Source: Phenylobacterium sp. (GTDB lineage Bacteria > Pseudomonadota > Alphaproteobacteria > Caulobacterales > Caulobacteraceae). Taken from it: DNA of 12,561 nucleotides. The stretch spans positions 1-12,561 of the forward strand of contig JAQGIX010000421.1 in NCBI GenBank assembly GCA_028290925.1. The letters are read 5' to 3'. A model generated the notes under the pieces. That model searched no databases, had not been told where the DNA came from, and worked only from the letters and a program-made list of their open reading frames with translations. This document shows positions 1-5,971 of this stretch, one piece after another (positions within the stretch are counted from its first letter, which is position 1; the number at the start of each line of letters is the position of its first letter). The translations under genes and the position numbers were made by a program.

Positions 1-118
1 GGCGCCGCGCATTTTTATTTCTGACGATGCGGTTCGGCGTCCATCGTCTGAGCCTGACAGCGGACTCTCCGAAGGTCAGCCCTGGGTCACGATCGGTCTC
101 AAGATGGCTCGCGATCTC

Positions 119-149
119 AATGTCCGCTTCCACGCCAGAGCGCACGTTC
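119..149. repeat. Degenerate 31-bp dyad repeat, copy 1
   Basis: The left arm AATGTCCGCT and right arm AGCGCACGTT are imperfect inverted repeats (8 of 10 positions pair). The element aligns without gaps to 1649-1679, with 21 of 31 bases identical by hand count. From general familiarity, elements of the form AATGTCCGCTTT-CCACCC-AGCGGACATT are common between genes in alphaproteobacteria; I cannot confirm the family without a search. Function is unknown. Confidence 0.45.
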
Positions 150-202
150 CAAGGTCTGCTTGGTGGCCGTCACGATAAAGGTCCGCTCGTCGGATCGGAG
201 CT

Positions 203-232
203 AGCGCGTGCTTTCGACCCACGGCGGAAGTT
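203..232. repeat. Possible degenerate dyad repeat, copy 2
   Basis: The core CTTTCGACCCA followed by GGCGGAAGTT resembles the centre and right arm of the element at 119-149, but the left arm is eroded. It is listed only because it lies 53 bases from a better copy and keeps the same order of parts. It may be chance similarity. Confidence 0.3.
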
Positions 233-372
233 GGCCGGAGCGTTAGAGGCCGGGCGAAGCGGCGGTTGAGCCCGGACGACGGTCATCAAGACGGCACTGC
301 CCAATTCGCATAATCGGTCCTGCCAAACGCGGCTTGCGAGGCGCGCGGGGAAGCTGACGCCGGCATCGGCGC

Positions 373-402
373 TTGCGGGCGCCAGCTCCATGGAACTAAA
401 TT
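373..402 (+). promoter_or_regulatory. Weak candidate promoter of tetR
   Basis: TTGCGG at 373-378 and TAAATT at 397-402 are 18 bases apart and match the sigma-70-type consensus at 3 and 4 of 6 positions. The proposed -10 box overlaps the palindrome at 396-415, so a bound repressor would block it. An alternative -10-like box, CATAAT, lies at 309-314 with a poor -35. Neither is strong. Confidence 0.25.
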
Positions 403-415
403 GAATTCAATTCAG
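396..415. promoter_or_regulatory. Palindromic operator, probably for the adjacent TetR regulator
   Basis: The core AATTGAATTCAATT (399-412) is a perfect 14-bp palindrome. It extends to 20 bp (396-415) with a single mismatched pair. It is centred about 25 bases upstream of the TetR-family start codon and is made almost wholly of A and T in a GC-rich genome. TetR-family repressors bind as dimers to short palindromes at their own promoters, so autoregulation of the tetR-fabA pair is the natural reading. Binding itself is inferred. Confidence 0.6.
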
Positions 416-429
416 ATCCAGGATCGACC

Positions 430-1053
430 ATGATGGCGACGAGGCCCGGCACGCCCGACCGATTGGTCCGCGCCGCTCAGGAGGAGCTGATCCAGAGTCA
501 TGGCCTATTGGAGATGCAGGCCGTCGCGAAGCGGGCCAAGGTTTCGGTCGGGCTGGCCTACCACCACTTCGGATCAAAGGCGGGCTTGATCGCCGCTGTG
601 GTCGAAGGGTTCTACAACCGTCTGGAGGACGCCGCCTTCAGCCCCTCGAAGCTGATTGCGTCGGATTGGGCGGGCCGCGAGAAAGAACGGATCGCCGCCT
701 ACATCTCATTCCACTACGACCATCCGTTCGCGCCGCTGGTCGTCGGCGCGTTAAGCCGCGCGGCCGAAGTCCTCGACGTTGAGCAGGCCTTCACCAAACG
801 GCAGCTGACTGCGGGCGCCCATAATTTGCGAGCGGGCCAGCGTGACGGCGTCATTCCAGCCGATCTCGATCCGCGCCTCACGATCGCCCTGATGATCGGC
901 GGCATCCGCCAGGCGCTGATCGGCGCGCTGACGAGCAGCCATCGCCCTGACCGCGCCGAGCTGACCGACAAGATCTGGGTCTTTGTGGCGGGCGCGTTGC
1001 GCCTGCCGGCAACCGAGGTCGGGAGCCGAAGCGCAGGCGACCCAGTCGCCTGA
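430..1053 (+). CDS. TetR/AcrR-family transcriptional regulator
   Basis: This 207-residue protein has the length and layout of the TetR family. A helix-turn-helix lies at about residues 29-50, with the typical pattern VAKRAKVSVGLAYHHFGSKAGL, in which the YHHF-SK part is the family hallmark of the recognition helix. The rest is helical and would form the ligand-binding and dimer domain. Two ATG codons are adjacent (430 and 433); an AGGA at 420-423 suits either. A strong palindrome lies just upstream, and a fabA homologue starts 43 bases after the stop, so the two probably form one transcript. By context it may sense an acyl-CoA, an acyl-ACP or a lipid-like compound; E. coli FabR and Pseudomonas DesT are TetR-family precedents for control of unsaturated fatty acid genes. 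The ligand is not visible from sequence. Confidence 0.88.
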   Translation: MMATRPGTPDRLVRAAQEELIQSHGLLEMQAVAKRAKVSVGLAYHHFGSKAGLIAAVVEGFYNRLEDAAFSPSKLIASDWAGREKERIAAYISFHYDHPFAPLVVGALSRAAEVLDVEQAFTKRQLTAGAHNLRAGQRDGVIPADLDPRLTIALMIGGIRQALIGALTSSHRPDRAELTDKIWVFVAGALRLPATEVGSRSAGDPVA

Positions 1054-1070
1054 CCGCAAGCATCCGAGCC

Positions 1071-1079
1071 TCAATTCAG
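1071..1079 (+). promoter_or_regulatory. Second copy of the operator half-site, ahead of fabA
   Basis: TCAATTCAG at 1071-1079 is identical over 9 bases to one arm of the palindrome upstream of tetR (407-415). It lies in the 43-base gap between tetR and fabA, 17 bases before the GTG start. No matching opposite arm is present, so it is at best a half-site. It could let the regulator act inside the operon, or be chance. Confidence 0.3.
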
Positions 1080-1096
1080 CGAGGAACTGCAACGCC

Positions 1097-1630
1097 GTGG
1101 CCGATCCACACGAGTTTCACATCCCGAAGTCTCACTACACAAAGGACGATCTGATCCTTTCCAGCCGCGGCGGATATTTTGGTCCCGGCAATGCGCAACT
1201 GCCGGCGCCGCCAATGCTGATGATGGACCGGATCACGGAACTCAGCCTCGACGGCGGTGAATTTGGCAAGGGTCACATCGTCGCCGAGCTGGATATCACC
1301 CCGGACCTTTGGTTCTTTGATTGTCACTTTCCTGGCGACCCGGTCATGCCCGGCTGCCTGGGGCTGGACGCCATGTGGCAGGTCCTCGGCTATTGGCTGG
1401 GCTGGTCGGGTTCAGCGGGCAAGGGACGCGCCCTCGGTGTGGGCGAGGTCAGGTTTCGAGGCGACGTAACGCCTGAGACCCGGATGGTGCGCTATGAGGT
1501 GAACGTGCGGCAGGCACGGCGCGGCCAGCTGGCGCTGGGGGTAGCGAATGGTCGGCTGTTTGCGGATGACGTCGGCGTCTATGTCGCTACCGACCTGAGA
1601 GTCGGAATGATCAGGCCGCCCACGCCCTGA
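1097..1630 (+). CDS. fabA: FabA-type 3-hydroxyacyl-[ACP] dehydratase/isomerase
   Basis: The protein closely follows E. coli FabA, the enzyme that dehydrates beta-hydroxydecanoyl-ACP and isomerises the trans-2 product to cis-3, the branch point to unsaturated fatty acids. Recognisable blocks are LPAPPMLMMDR (residues 35-45), the hot-dog core PDLWFFDCHFPGDPVMPGCL (69-88) with catalytic His77, GLDAMWQ with catalytic Asp91, and GKGRALGVGEVRF (108-120). The start is placed at GTG 1097, giving 177 residues against 172 in E. coli, with GAGGAA at 1081-1086 as ribosome binding site. The frame is open further upstream, but that part overlaps tetR and has no FabA similarity. No fabB follows, unlike the common fabA-fabB pair, so this may be a second, regulated copy. 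The identification is firm; the role of an extra copy is inferred. Confidence 0.93.
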   Translation: MADPHEFHIPKSHYTKDDLILSSRGGYFGPGNAQLPAPPMLMMDRITELSLDGGEFGKGHIVAELDITPDLWFFDCHFPGDPVMPGCLGLDAMWQVLGYWLGWSGSAGKGRALGVGEVRFRGDVTPETRMVRYEVNVRQARRGQLALGVANGRLFADDVGVYVATDLRVGMIRPPTP

Positions 1631-1648
1631 GATCGGTGGCCGACTTCC

Positions 1649-1679
1649 AACGTCCGCTTCCCACCCATCTCAGACATTC
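1649..1679. repeat. Degenerate 31-bp dyad repeat, copy 3
   Basis: AACGTCCGCTTCCCACCCAT begins this element, which ends CAGACATTC. It is 21 of 31 identical to the copy at 119-149 with no gap, and its arms still pair partly (6 of 10). It lies 19 bases after the fabA stop, so copies of the same element flank the tetR-fabA pair. The rest of the 117-base gap between fabA and the next gene shows no clear terminator. Confidence 0.45.
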
Positions 1680-1747
1680 GGAGCAGTCTGCGGCTGGTCG
1701 ACCTCGGCGTCCTGGACAAGGCTGAACAACCTGCCGGGAAACGACAG

Positions 1748-2755
1748 CTAGGCCGCCTGCGCCGCGGGCTGGTCGGCCAGGCAGCCGAGGCCGCGCAGGG
1801 TGGCGGCGAGGGCCGTCTCGATCGGGGTGTGGGGCTCGGCGCCCAGGGTGTTCACCAGGCGGGCGTTGTCCATCAGCACCGTCTCGCGCCAGAGGTAGCG
1901 CATCTCGGAAAGCTCGCGGAACGTCTCGTTGAAGGGCCCGACGGCGCTCAGCGCGAACCAGGGGAAGGACCGCACGGGCAGCTTGCGGCCGACCACCGCC
2001 TCGAAGGCGGCGACCAGCTGGCGCCCGTCCAGGGCGTGGCCCGCGAAGTGGAAGCTGGCGACCGCGGCGAGCTCGGCCTCGATGTCCAGCAGCCGCACGG
2101 CGGCCTGGGCGAGGTCGGGCAGATAGGCCCAGGCGTGGGTCACGCCAAGCGGGCCGGGGTAGGTTATCGAGCGCACCGGCTTGCCGGCCTGGAACATCAC
2201 CCGGCCCATCCAGCCGGTGGCCGTGCGGGTCCCGAAGAAGTCGCCGGCCCGCAGGATCAGCGACTTGGCGCCCTCCTGGCCGGCCTGGCGCAGGCGGCGC
2301 TCCATCTCCACCCGGATGCGACCCTTGCGGGTCGCGGGGTGCTGCGCGGCGTCCTCGGCCAGCGTCCCGCGTGCGTCGGGGCCGTAGTTGTACACATTGC
2401 CCGGCAACAGAATCCGCGCGCCCTCGCGCCGCCCGGCGGCGATGGTGTTGTCCATCATCGGCAGGACCAGGCCGGCCCAGTTGCGGTAGCCGGGCGGGTT
2501 GGCCGCGTGGACGATGACCTGCACGCCCTCGGCGGCGCGCAGCACGTCGTCGCGCTCAAGGGCGTCGCCCGCCACCCAGTCGGCGGCCAGGCCGGTGGCG
2601 GCGCGGGCGCGGTCGGGATTGCGGTGCAGGGCGCGGACCCGCCAGTCCGACGCCAGCAGCGTCGCGGCGACCTCGCCGCCGAACGCGCCGGTCGCGCCAA
2701 TGACCAGCGCCAGTTTTTGGGGGGCGAGTTTGGGGTTCAGGGGCTGGGCGGACAT
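1748..2755 (-). CDS. NAD(P)-dependent epimerase/dehydratase-like (extended SDR) protein
   Basis: This 335-residue protein has an N-terminal Rossmann fold: LALVIGATGAFGG at residues 15-27 contains the GxxGxxG dinucleotide loop, followed by the second strand and RNPDRA (45-50), then VAGDALERDDVLRAAEGVQVIVHAA (61-85), typical of extended short-chain dehydrogenases and NmrA-like proteins. LPGNVYNYGPD (117-127) resembles the SxxxVYG segment. Where the catalytic YxxxK is expected, the sequence reads RKGRIRVEMERRL (143-155), so the Tyr and Lys appear replaced by Lys144 and Arg148; this alignment is by eye. The start ATG has a strong ribosome binding site, AAGAGGAG (2763-2770, minus strand), 7 bases away. 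It is divergent from the LysR gene at 2842, which probably regulates it. The substrate is unknown, and it could be a binding or sensor protein. Confidence 0.85.
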   Translation of the reverse strand: MSAQPLNPKLAPQKLALVIGATGAFGGEVAATLLASDWRVRALHRNPDRARAATGLAADWVAGDALERDDVLRAAEGVQVIVHAANPPGYRNWAGLVLPMMDNTIAAGRREGARILLPGNVYNYGPDARGTLAEDAAQHPATRKGRIRVEMERRLRQAGQEGAKSLILRAGDFFGTRTATGWMGRVMFQAGKPVRSITYPGPLGVTHAWAYLPDLAQAAVRLLDIEAELAAVASFHFAGHALDGRQLVAAFEAVVGRKLPVRSFPWFALSAVGPFNETFRELSEMRYLWRETVLMDNARLVNTLGAEPHTPIETALAATLRGLGCLADQPAAQAA

Positions 2756-2806
2756 GGCCGGTCTCCTCTTATGACAGAGGATGATCGCCGGGATCGTTGA
2801 ACGGAA

Positions 2807-2836
2807 TTGCGTTTCTGCGCACCCCCGCCATACAAT
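2807..2836 (+). promoter_or_regulatory. Candidate promoter of the LysR gene, leaderless type
   Basis: TACAAT at 2831-2836 matches the -10 consensus at 5 of 6 positions and ends 5 bases before the ATG at 2842. TTGCGT at 2807-2812 lies 18 bases upstream as a weak -35. The predicted transcription start falls at about 2842-2843, on the start codon. No Shine-Dalgarno sequence is present. Confidence 0.45.
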
Positions 2837-2841
2837 ATCGC

Positions 2842-3741
2842 ATGGCCAACTCCACCGACTGGGACCTGTTCCAGAGCCTGCACGCCGTGATGGAGGCGGG
2901 CAGCCTGTCGGGCGGCGCGAAGCTCCGCGGGCTCACCCAGCCGACGCTCGGCCGCCATATCGAGGCGCTTGAACGCAAATTGGGCGCGCCGCTGTTCGTG
3001 CGTTCGCCGCGCGGCCTGCAGCCGACGGAGCTGGCCCTGGAGCTCAAGCCGCACCTGCTGGAGATGTCGGCCGCGGCCCAGGCCGCCCTGCGCGACGCCT
3101 CCGGCGCGGCCGACTCCGTGCTGGGTTCGATCCGCATCACCGCCAGCGAGATCGTCGCCGTCGAGGTGCTGCCGCCCATCCTCACGGATTTCCGCGAACA
3201 GCATCCGGGCGTGGTGATCGAGCTGATGGTCTCGAACATCGCCGAGGACCTGTCGCGGCGGGTCGCCGACATCGCCGTGCGCATGACGCCGCCGACCCAG
3301 GGCGCGCTGGTGGCCCGCAAGGTGGGCGACATCACTCTGGGGTTCTTCGCCACCCCAGAGTACCTGGCGCGGCACGGCACGCCCATGAGCTTCGAAGACC
3401 TCGACGGGCATGCGGTCGTCGGCTTCGACAGCGCGGCCCGCGGGATCAGCGACCTGCCGGGGCTGAACCGGCCGGTCAGCCGGGAGACCTTCACCTTCCG
3501 CTCCGACAGCGACCTCGCCCAGCTGGCCGCGGTGCGCGCGGGGTTCGGCGTCGGGGTCTGCCAGGACGCCATGGGCCGGCGCTTCGGCCTGACGCGGGTG
3601 ATGCCCAACGTCACCGCCTTCACGCTCACCACCTGGGTTGTGATGCACGAGAACCTGAAGGCCAGCCGCCGCATGCGGCTGATGTTCGACCACTTAGTGG
3701 CCGGGCTGACCGCCTATGTCGCCGAGGGCCGGCGGGGGTAG
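2842..3741 (+). CDS. LysR-family transcriptional regulator
   Basis: At 299 residues from ATG 2842 this has the standard LysR length. The N-terminal winged helix covers about residues 6-64: WDLFQSLHAVMEAGSLSGGAKLRGLTQPTLGRHIEALERKLGAPLFVRSPRGLQPTE, with the family pattern of a leucine- and alanine-rich first helix, the S/TQPTLGRHI recognition helix and the LF-R-RGL-PT wing. The remainder is the periplasmic-binding-protein-like effector domain, with GSIRITASE at 95-103 beginning its first strand. A TTG codon at 2797 would add 15 residues, but the added part lacks LysR similarity and the ATG is preferred. It is divergent from the SDR-like gene at 1748-2755, the classic arrangement in which a LysR protein controls its neighbour and itself from the shared 86-base gap. 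The effector is unknown. Confidence 0.92.
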   Translation: MANSTDWDLFQSLHAVMEAGSLSGGAKLRGLTQPTLGRHIEALERKLGAPLFVRSPRGLQPTELALELKPHLLEMSAAAQAALRDASGAADSVLGSIRITASEIVAVEVLPPILTDFREQHPGVVIELMVSNIAEDLSRRVADIAVRMTPPTQGALVARKVGDITLGFFATPEYLARHGTPMSFEDLDGHAVVGFDSAARGISDLPGLNRPVSRETFTFRSDSDLAQLAAVRAGFGVGVCQDAMGRRFGLTRVMPNVTAFTLTTWVVMHENLKASRRMRLMFDHLVAGLTAYVAEGRRG

Positions 3742-3784
3742 CTTTGCTTCCCCCTCCCCGCTGTGGCGGGCGGGCAGACGAAAA

Positions 3785-3810
3785 CGGCGGCCCCGTCGCC
3801 AGGGCCGCCG
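3785..3810 (-). terminator. Rho-independent terminator after rplS
   Basis: CGGCGGCCC (3785-3793) pairs perfectly with GGGCCGCCG (3802-3810) around an 8-base loop. Read on the minus strand, the stem is followed by TTTT (3784-3781) and lies 27 bases after the rplS stop, the expected form and place for ending the trmD-rplS transcript. On the plus strand no T-tract follows, so it is a weak terminator for the LysR gene. A smaller hairpin, CCCGC-TGTG-GCGGG, lies near 3758-3770. Confidence 0.75.
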
Positions 3811-3837
3811 CTTGGAATTCGCTGATCTGCGTGGCGC

Positions 3838-4242
3838 CTAGTCTTCGGCGGCCGGGGTCTCGGCGCGTTCGTCGCGGGCGGTGGAGCCCATGGCGCGCTC
3901 GGCGATGCGGGCCGACTTCCCGCGGCGGTCGCGCAGGTAATAGAGCTTGGCGCGACGCACGACGCCGCGGCGCTTCACCTCGATGGATTCGATCATCGGC
4001 GACAGCAGCGGGAACACCCGCTCCACGCCCTCGCCGAAGGAGATCTTGCGGACGGTGAAGTTCTCGTGGATGCCGGCGCCGGCGCGGGCGATGCAGACGC
4101 CTTCGTAGGCCTGCACGCGTTCGCGTTCGCCTTCCTTGATCTTCACGTTGACGCGGACGGTGTCGCCGGGGCGGAACTCGGGGACCTTGCGAGCGGAGAG
4201 ACGCTTGATCTCTTCCTTCTCGAGCTGCTCGATCACGTTCAT
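3838..4242 (-). CDS. rplS: 50S ribosomal protein L19
   Basis: The 134-residue product is L19, which sits at the interface of the two ribosomal subunits. Recognisable parts are the N-terminal MNVIEQLEKEEIKRL, FRPGDTVRVNVKIKEGERERVQAYEGVCIAR (residues 23-53), the conserved FTVRKISFGEGVERVFPLLSP (61-81), and the basic RRGVVRRAKLYYLRDRRGKSARI (90-112). The C-terminal end (from about 113) is a short acidic and alanine-rich extension beyond the E. coli protein. AAGGA lies about 11 bases before the ATG. It follows trmD by 22 bases on the same strand, so both are one transcript, ended by the hairpin at 3785-3810. Confidence 0.98.
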   Translation of the reverse strand: MNVIEQLEKEEIKRLSARKVPEFRPGDTVRVNVKIKEGERERVQAYEGVCIARAGAGIHENFTVRKISFGEGVERVFPLLSPMIESIEVKRRGVVRRAKLYYLRDRRGKSARIAERAMGSTARDERAETPAAED

Positions 4243-4264
4243 GGTGTTTGCATCCTTACGGGCT

Positions 4265-4975
4265 TTACTTGCCCTTTGCCTGTTGATTGGCGGCTCGCCG
4301 CGCCCAAAGGTCCGGACGCCGCTCCCGCGTGGTTTCTTCCCGCTGCGCCTGCCGCCACTTGCCGACTTCGGCGTGATGGCCGCTCAGCAACACTTCGGGT
4401 ATCTTAAGTCCCTCGAACGTCCGCGGCCTGGTGTACTGCGGATGCTCCAGGAGCCCGTCTTCGAAGCTCTCGTCACTTAAACTCTCAGGCTGACCCAGGA
4501 CACCGGGCACCAGCCTGACGCACGCCTCGATCGTCACCAGGGCTGCGGCCTCGCCACCGGCCAGGACCGCATCGCCGACGGCGACCTCCTCGAACCCGCG
4601 GGCGTCGATCACCCGCTGGTCCACCCCTTCGAACCGACCGCACAGGACGATCAGCCCGGGCCCGGAAGCCCACTCACGCACGCGCGCCTGGGTCAGGGGC
4701 TTGCCCCGCGCGCTCATGTACAAAAGCGGCCGGTCGCGCCGCTCCACGCTGTCCAGCGCAGAGGCGATGACGTCCGCCCGCATCACTTGCCCCGGGCCGC
4801 CACCCGCAGGGGTGTCGTCGAGGAAGCCGCGCTTATCCTTGGAAAAGCCCCGAATGTCCACCGTTTCAAGGCGCCACAGCCCCTGCTCGCGCCAGGCCGT
4901 CCCGACGAGCGAGACGCCCAAGGGGCCGGGGAAGGCCTCCGGGAACATGGTCAGGACGGCGACGTCGAACGACAT
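4265..4975 (-). CDS. trmD: tRNA (guanine-37-N1)-methyltransferase
   Basis: TrmD uses S-adenosylmethionine to methylate G37 next to the anticodon, which prevents +1 frameshifting. The protein starts MSFDVAVLTMFPE, matching the family. PAGGGPGQVMRADV lies at residues 56-69. The trefoil-knot methyl-donor site includes LIVLCGRFEGVDQRV (108-122) and VAVGDAVLAGGE (131-142). SFEDGLLEHPQYTRP (170-184) contains the aspartate (Asp173) equivalent to the E. coli general base Asp169, and VLLSGHHAEVGKWR (195-208) is in the RNA-binding C-terminal domain. The start is set at ATG 4975 (236 residues); a TTG at 4987 would add four residues, and neither has a good ribosome binding site. It is separated from rimM by an opposite-strand thioesterase gene and must have its own promoter, presumably between 4976 and 5065. 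Confidence 0.97.
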   Translation of the reverse strand: MSFDVAVLTMFPEAFPGPLGVSLVGTAWREQGLWRLETVDIRGFSKDKRGFLDDTPAGGGPGQVMRADVIASALDSVERRDRPLLYMSARGKPLTQARVREWASGPGLIVLCGRFEGVDQRVIDARGFEEVAVGDAVLAGGEAAALVTIEACVRLVPGVLGQPESLSDESFEDGLLEHPQYTRPRTFEGLKIPEVLLSGHHAEVGKWRQAQREETTRERRPDLWARRAANQQAKGK

Positions 4976-4993
4976 GACGCCGGTCAAGGCGCC

Positions 4994-5009
4994 ACGCGGG
5001 GCCCCGCGT
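4994..5009. promoter_or_regulatory. Perfect 16-bp GC palindrome between trmD and the thioesterase gene
   Basis: ACGCGGGGCCCCGCGT reads the same on both strands. It lies 18 bases upstream of the trmD ATG. On the minus strand TTGACGC, an exact match to the Caulobacter housekeeping -35 form TTGACGS, overlaps its edge (5013-5007), but I find no matching -10 box. It could be an operator or a leader hairpin. At this GC level a perfect 16-bp palindrome is not very rare, so this is a weak call. Confidence 0.3.
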
Positions 5010-5065
5010 CAAGCCTTGCAGGCCCGCTCTTGCTAGCTTGAGCCCCCGCGCGTATGCGGCGCGCC

Positions 5066-5938
5066 ATGAGTGAACCCGACGTGCAAGCCGAGACCCTGGT
5101 CGAGACCCTCCAGCTGGAGCGGCTGGAGGTGAACCTCTTCCGCGGCCAGACGCCGGACAACCAGCCGGGCCGGATCTTCGGGGGCCAGGTGATCGCCCAA
5201 TCCCTGCTGGCCGCCTACGAGACGGTGGAAGATCGCGTCTGCCACTCGCTGCACTGCTACTTCATCCGGCCGGGTGATCCGACCGTGCCGATCGTCTTCG
5301 AGGTGGACCGCTCGCGCGACGGCGGCTCCTTCACCACCCGGCGCGTGGTGGCCATCCAGCACGGCCAGCAGATCTTCAACCTGGCGGCCTCCTTCCAGGT
5401 GGTCGAGGACGGCTTCGAGCACCAGCTGCCGATGCCGGCGGCGCCGTCGTGGCGCGACCTGCCGGACGAGGCGGAGACGCGCCGCCAGCTGATGAAGGAC
5501 CTGCCCGACGATGCGAAGAAGTGGATGGACCGCCACCGGCCCATCGAGCTGCGCTCGGAGGATGCGCGGACCTATTTCAAGGCCGGAACCGCGGAGCCGC
5601 AGAGCGTCAGCTGGATCCGCTGCCGCGACCCGATCGGCGCCGACTTCCGCATGCACCAGGTGATCCTGGCCTATGCCTCGGACATGAACCTCTTGTCGAC
5701 GGCGATGCGGCCGCACGGGGTGCACTGGCAGACGCCGGGCTTCCAGTCGGCGAGCCTCGACCACGCCATGTGGTTCCACCGGCCGTTGAATTTCGAGAAC
5801 TGGCACCTGTACGATCAGGATTCGCCGAGCGCCTCGGGCGGCCGCGGCTTCATCCGCGGCTCGATCTACGCCGAGGACGGGACCCTGGTGGCGAGCGTGG
5901 CGCAGGAAGGGCTGATGCGCTTGCGGAAGCCGAAGTAG
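5066..5938 (+). CDS. tesB: Acyl-CoA thioesterase II
   Basis: This 290-residue protein is a double hot-dog TesB thioesterase, which hydrolyses acyl-CoA to free fatty acid and CoA. N-terminal similarity starts at ETLQLERLEVNLFRG, with IFGGQVIAQSLLAA (residues 37-50) and LHCYFIRPGDPTVPI (62-76), then FTTRRVVAIQHGQQIFNL. Aligning by eye to E. coli TesB, the catalytic triad Asp204, Thr228, Gln278 corresponds to Asp206 (in AYASDMN), Ser230 (just before LDHAMWFHRP) and Gln280 (in VAQEGLMR), so the Thr is a Ser here. ATG 5066 is chosen because family proteins begin close to it; ATG 5054 would add four residues. Neither has a Shine-Dalgarno sequence. It lies on the strand opposite to its neighbours and splits the rpsP-rimM-trmD-rplS cluster. 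Function is well supported; its physiological substrate is not known. Confidence 0.95.
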   Translation: MSEPDVQAETLVETLQLERLEVNLFRGQTPDNQPGRIFGGQVIAQSLLAAYETVEDRVCHSLHCYFIRPGDPTVPIVFEVDRSRDGGSFTTRRVVAIQHGQQIFNLAASFQVVEDGFEHQLPMPAAPSWRDLPDEAETRRQLMKDLPDDAKKWMDRHRPIELRSEDARTYFKAGTAEPQSVSWIRCRDPIGADFRMHQVILAYASDMNLLSTAMRPHGVHWQTPGFQSASLDHAMWFHRPLNFENWHLYDQDSPSASGGRGFIRGSIYAEDGTLVASVAQEGLMRLRKPK

Positions 5939-5942
5939 ATTT

Positions 5943-5966
5943 CCTCTCCCCGCCAGCGGGGAGAGG
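5943..5966. terminator. Strong hairpin between convergent tesB and rimM
   Basis: CCTCTCCCCGC (5943-5953) and GCGGGGAGAGG (5956-5966) are perfect inverse complements, giving a stem of about 10 bp with a 4-base loop. It fills most of the 33-base gap between the two convergent stop codons. There is no T-tract on either side, so it is not a canonical terminator, but its place suggests a bidirectional transcript end or 3' protection. Hairpins with CTCTCCCC arms are a frequent intergenic type in high-GC bacteria. Confidence 0.55.
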
Positions 5967-5971
5967 TGGCG

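Larger units (their letters stand above)
1..395. other. Gene-free left flank with degenerate dyad repeats
   Basis: No convincing gene is visible in this stretch. Several frames are open for 60 to 90 codons on both strands (for example 27-269 plus and 170-391 minus), but their translations show no domain or motif I recognise, and open frames of this size are expected by chance at this GC content. One plus-strand frame is open from the window edge to about position 175, so the tail of a gene entering from the left cannot be excluded. What is visible is two degenerate copies of a dyad element (119-149 and 203-232) and the approach to the tetR operator. It is probably decayed intergenic DNA. Confidence 0.5.

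Noticed and set aside
27..391. Small open frames 27-269 (plus) and 170-391 (minus) as genes
   Set aside because: No motifs, no ribosome binding site of note, and they span degenerate intergenic repeats.
983..1096. Upstream extension of the fabA frame to 983
   Set aside because: It overlaps the end of tetR and shows no FabA similarity; GTG 1097 gives the family length.
2782..2797. GATC-N5-GATC as a LysR binding box in the divergent gap
   Set aside because: It does not fit T-N11-A at the right offset, and the outer bases do not pair well.
5016..5039. TTGCAG and GCTAGCTT as a tesB promoter
   Set aside because: The spacing is too short (12 bases between hexamers) and the -10 match is poor.
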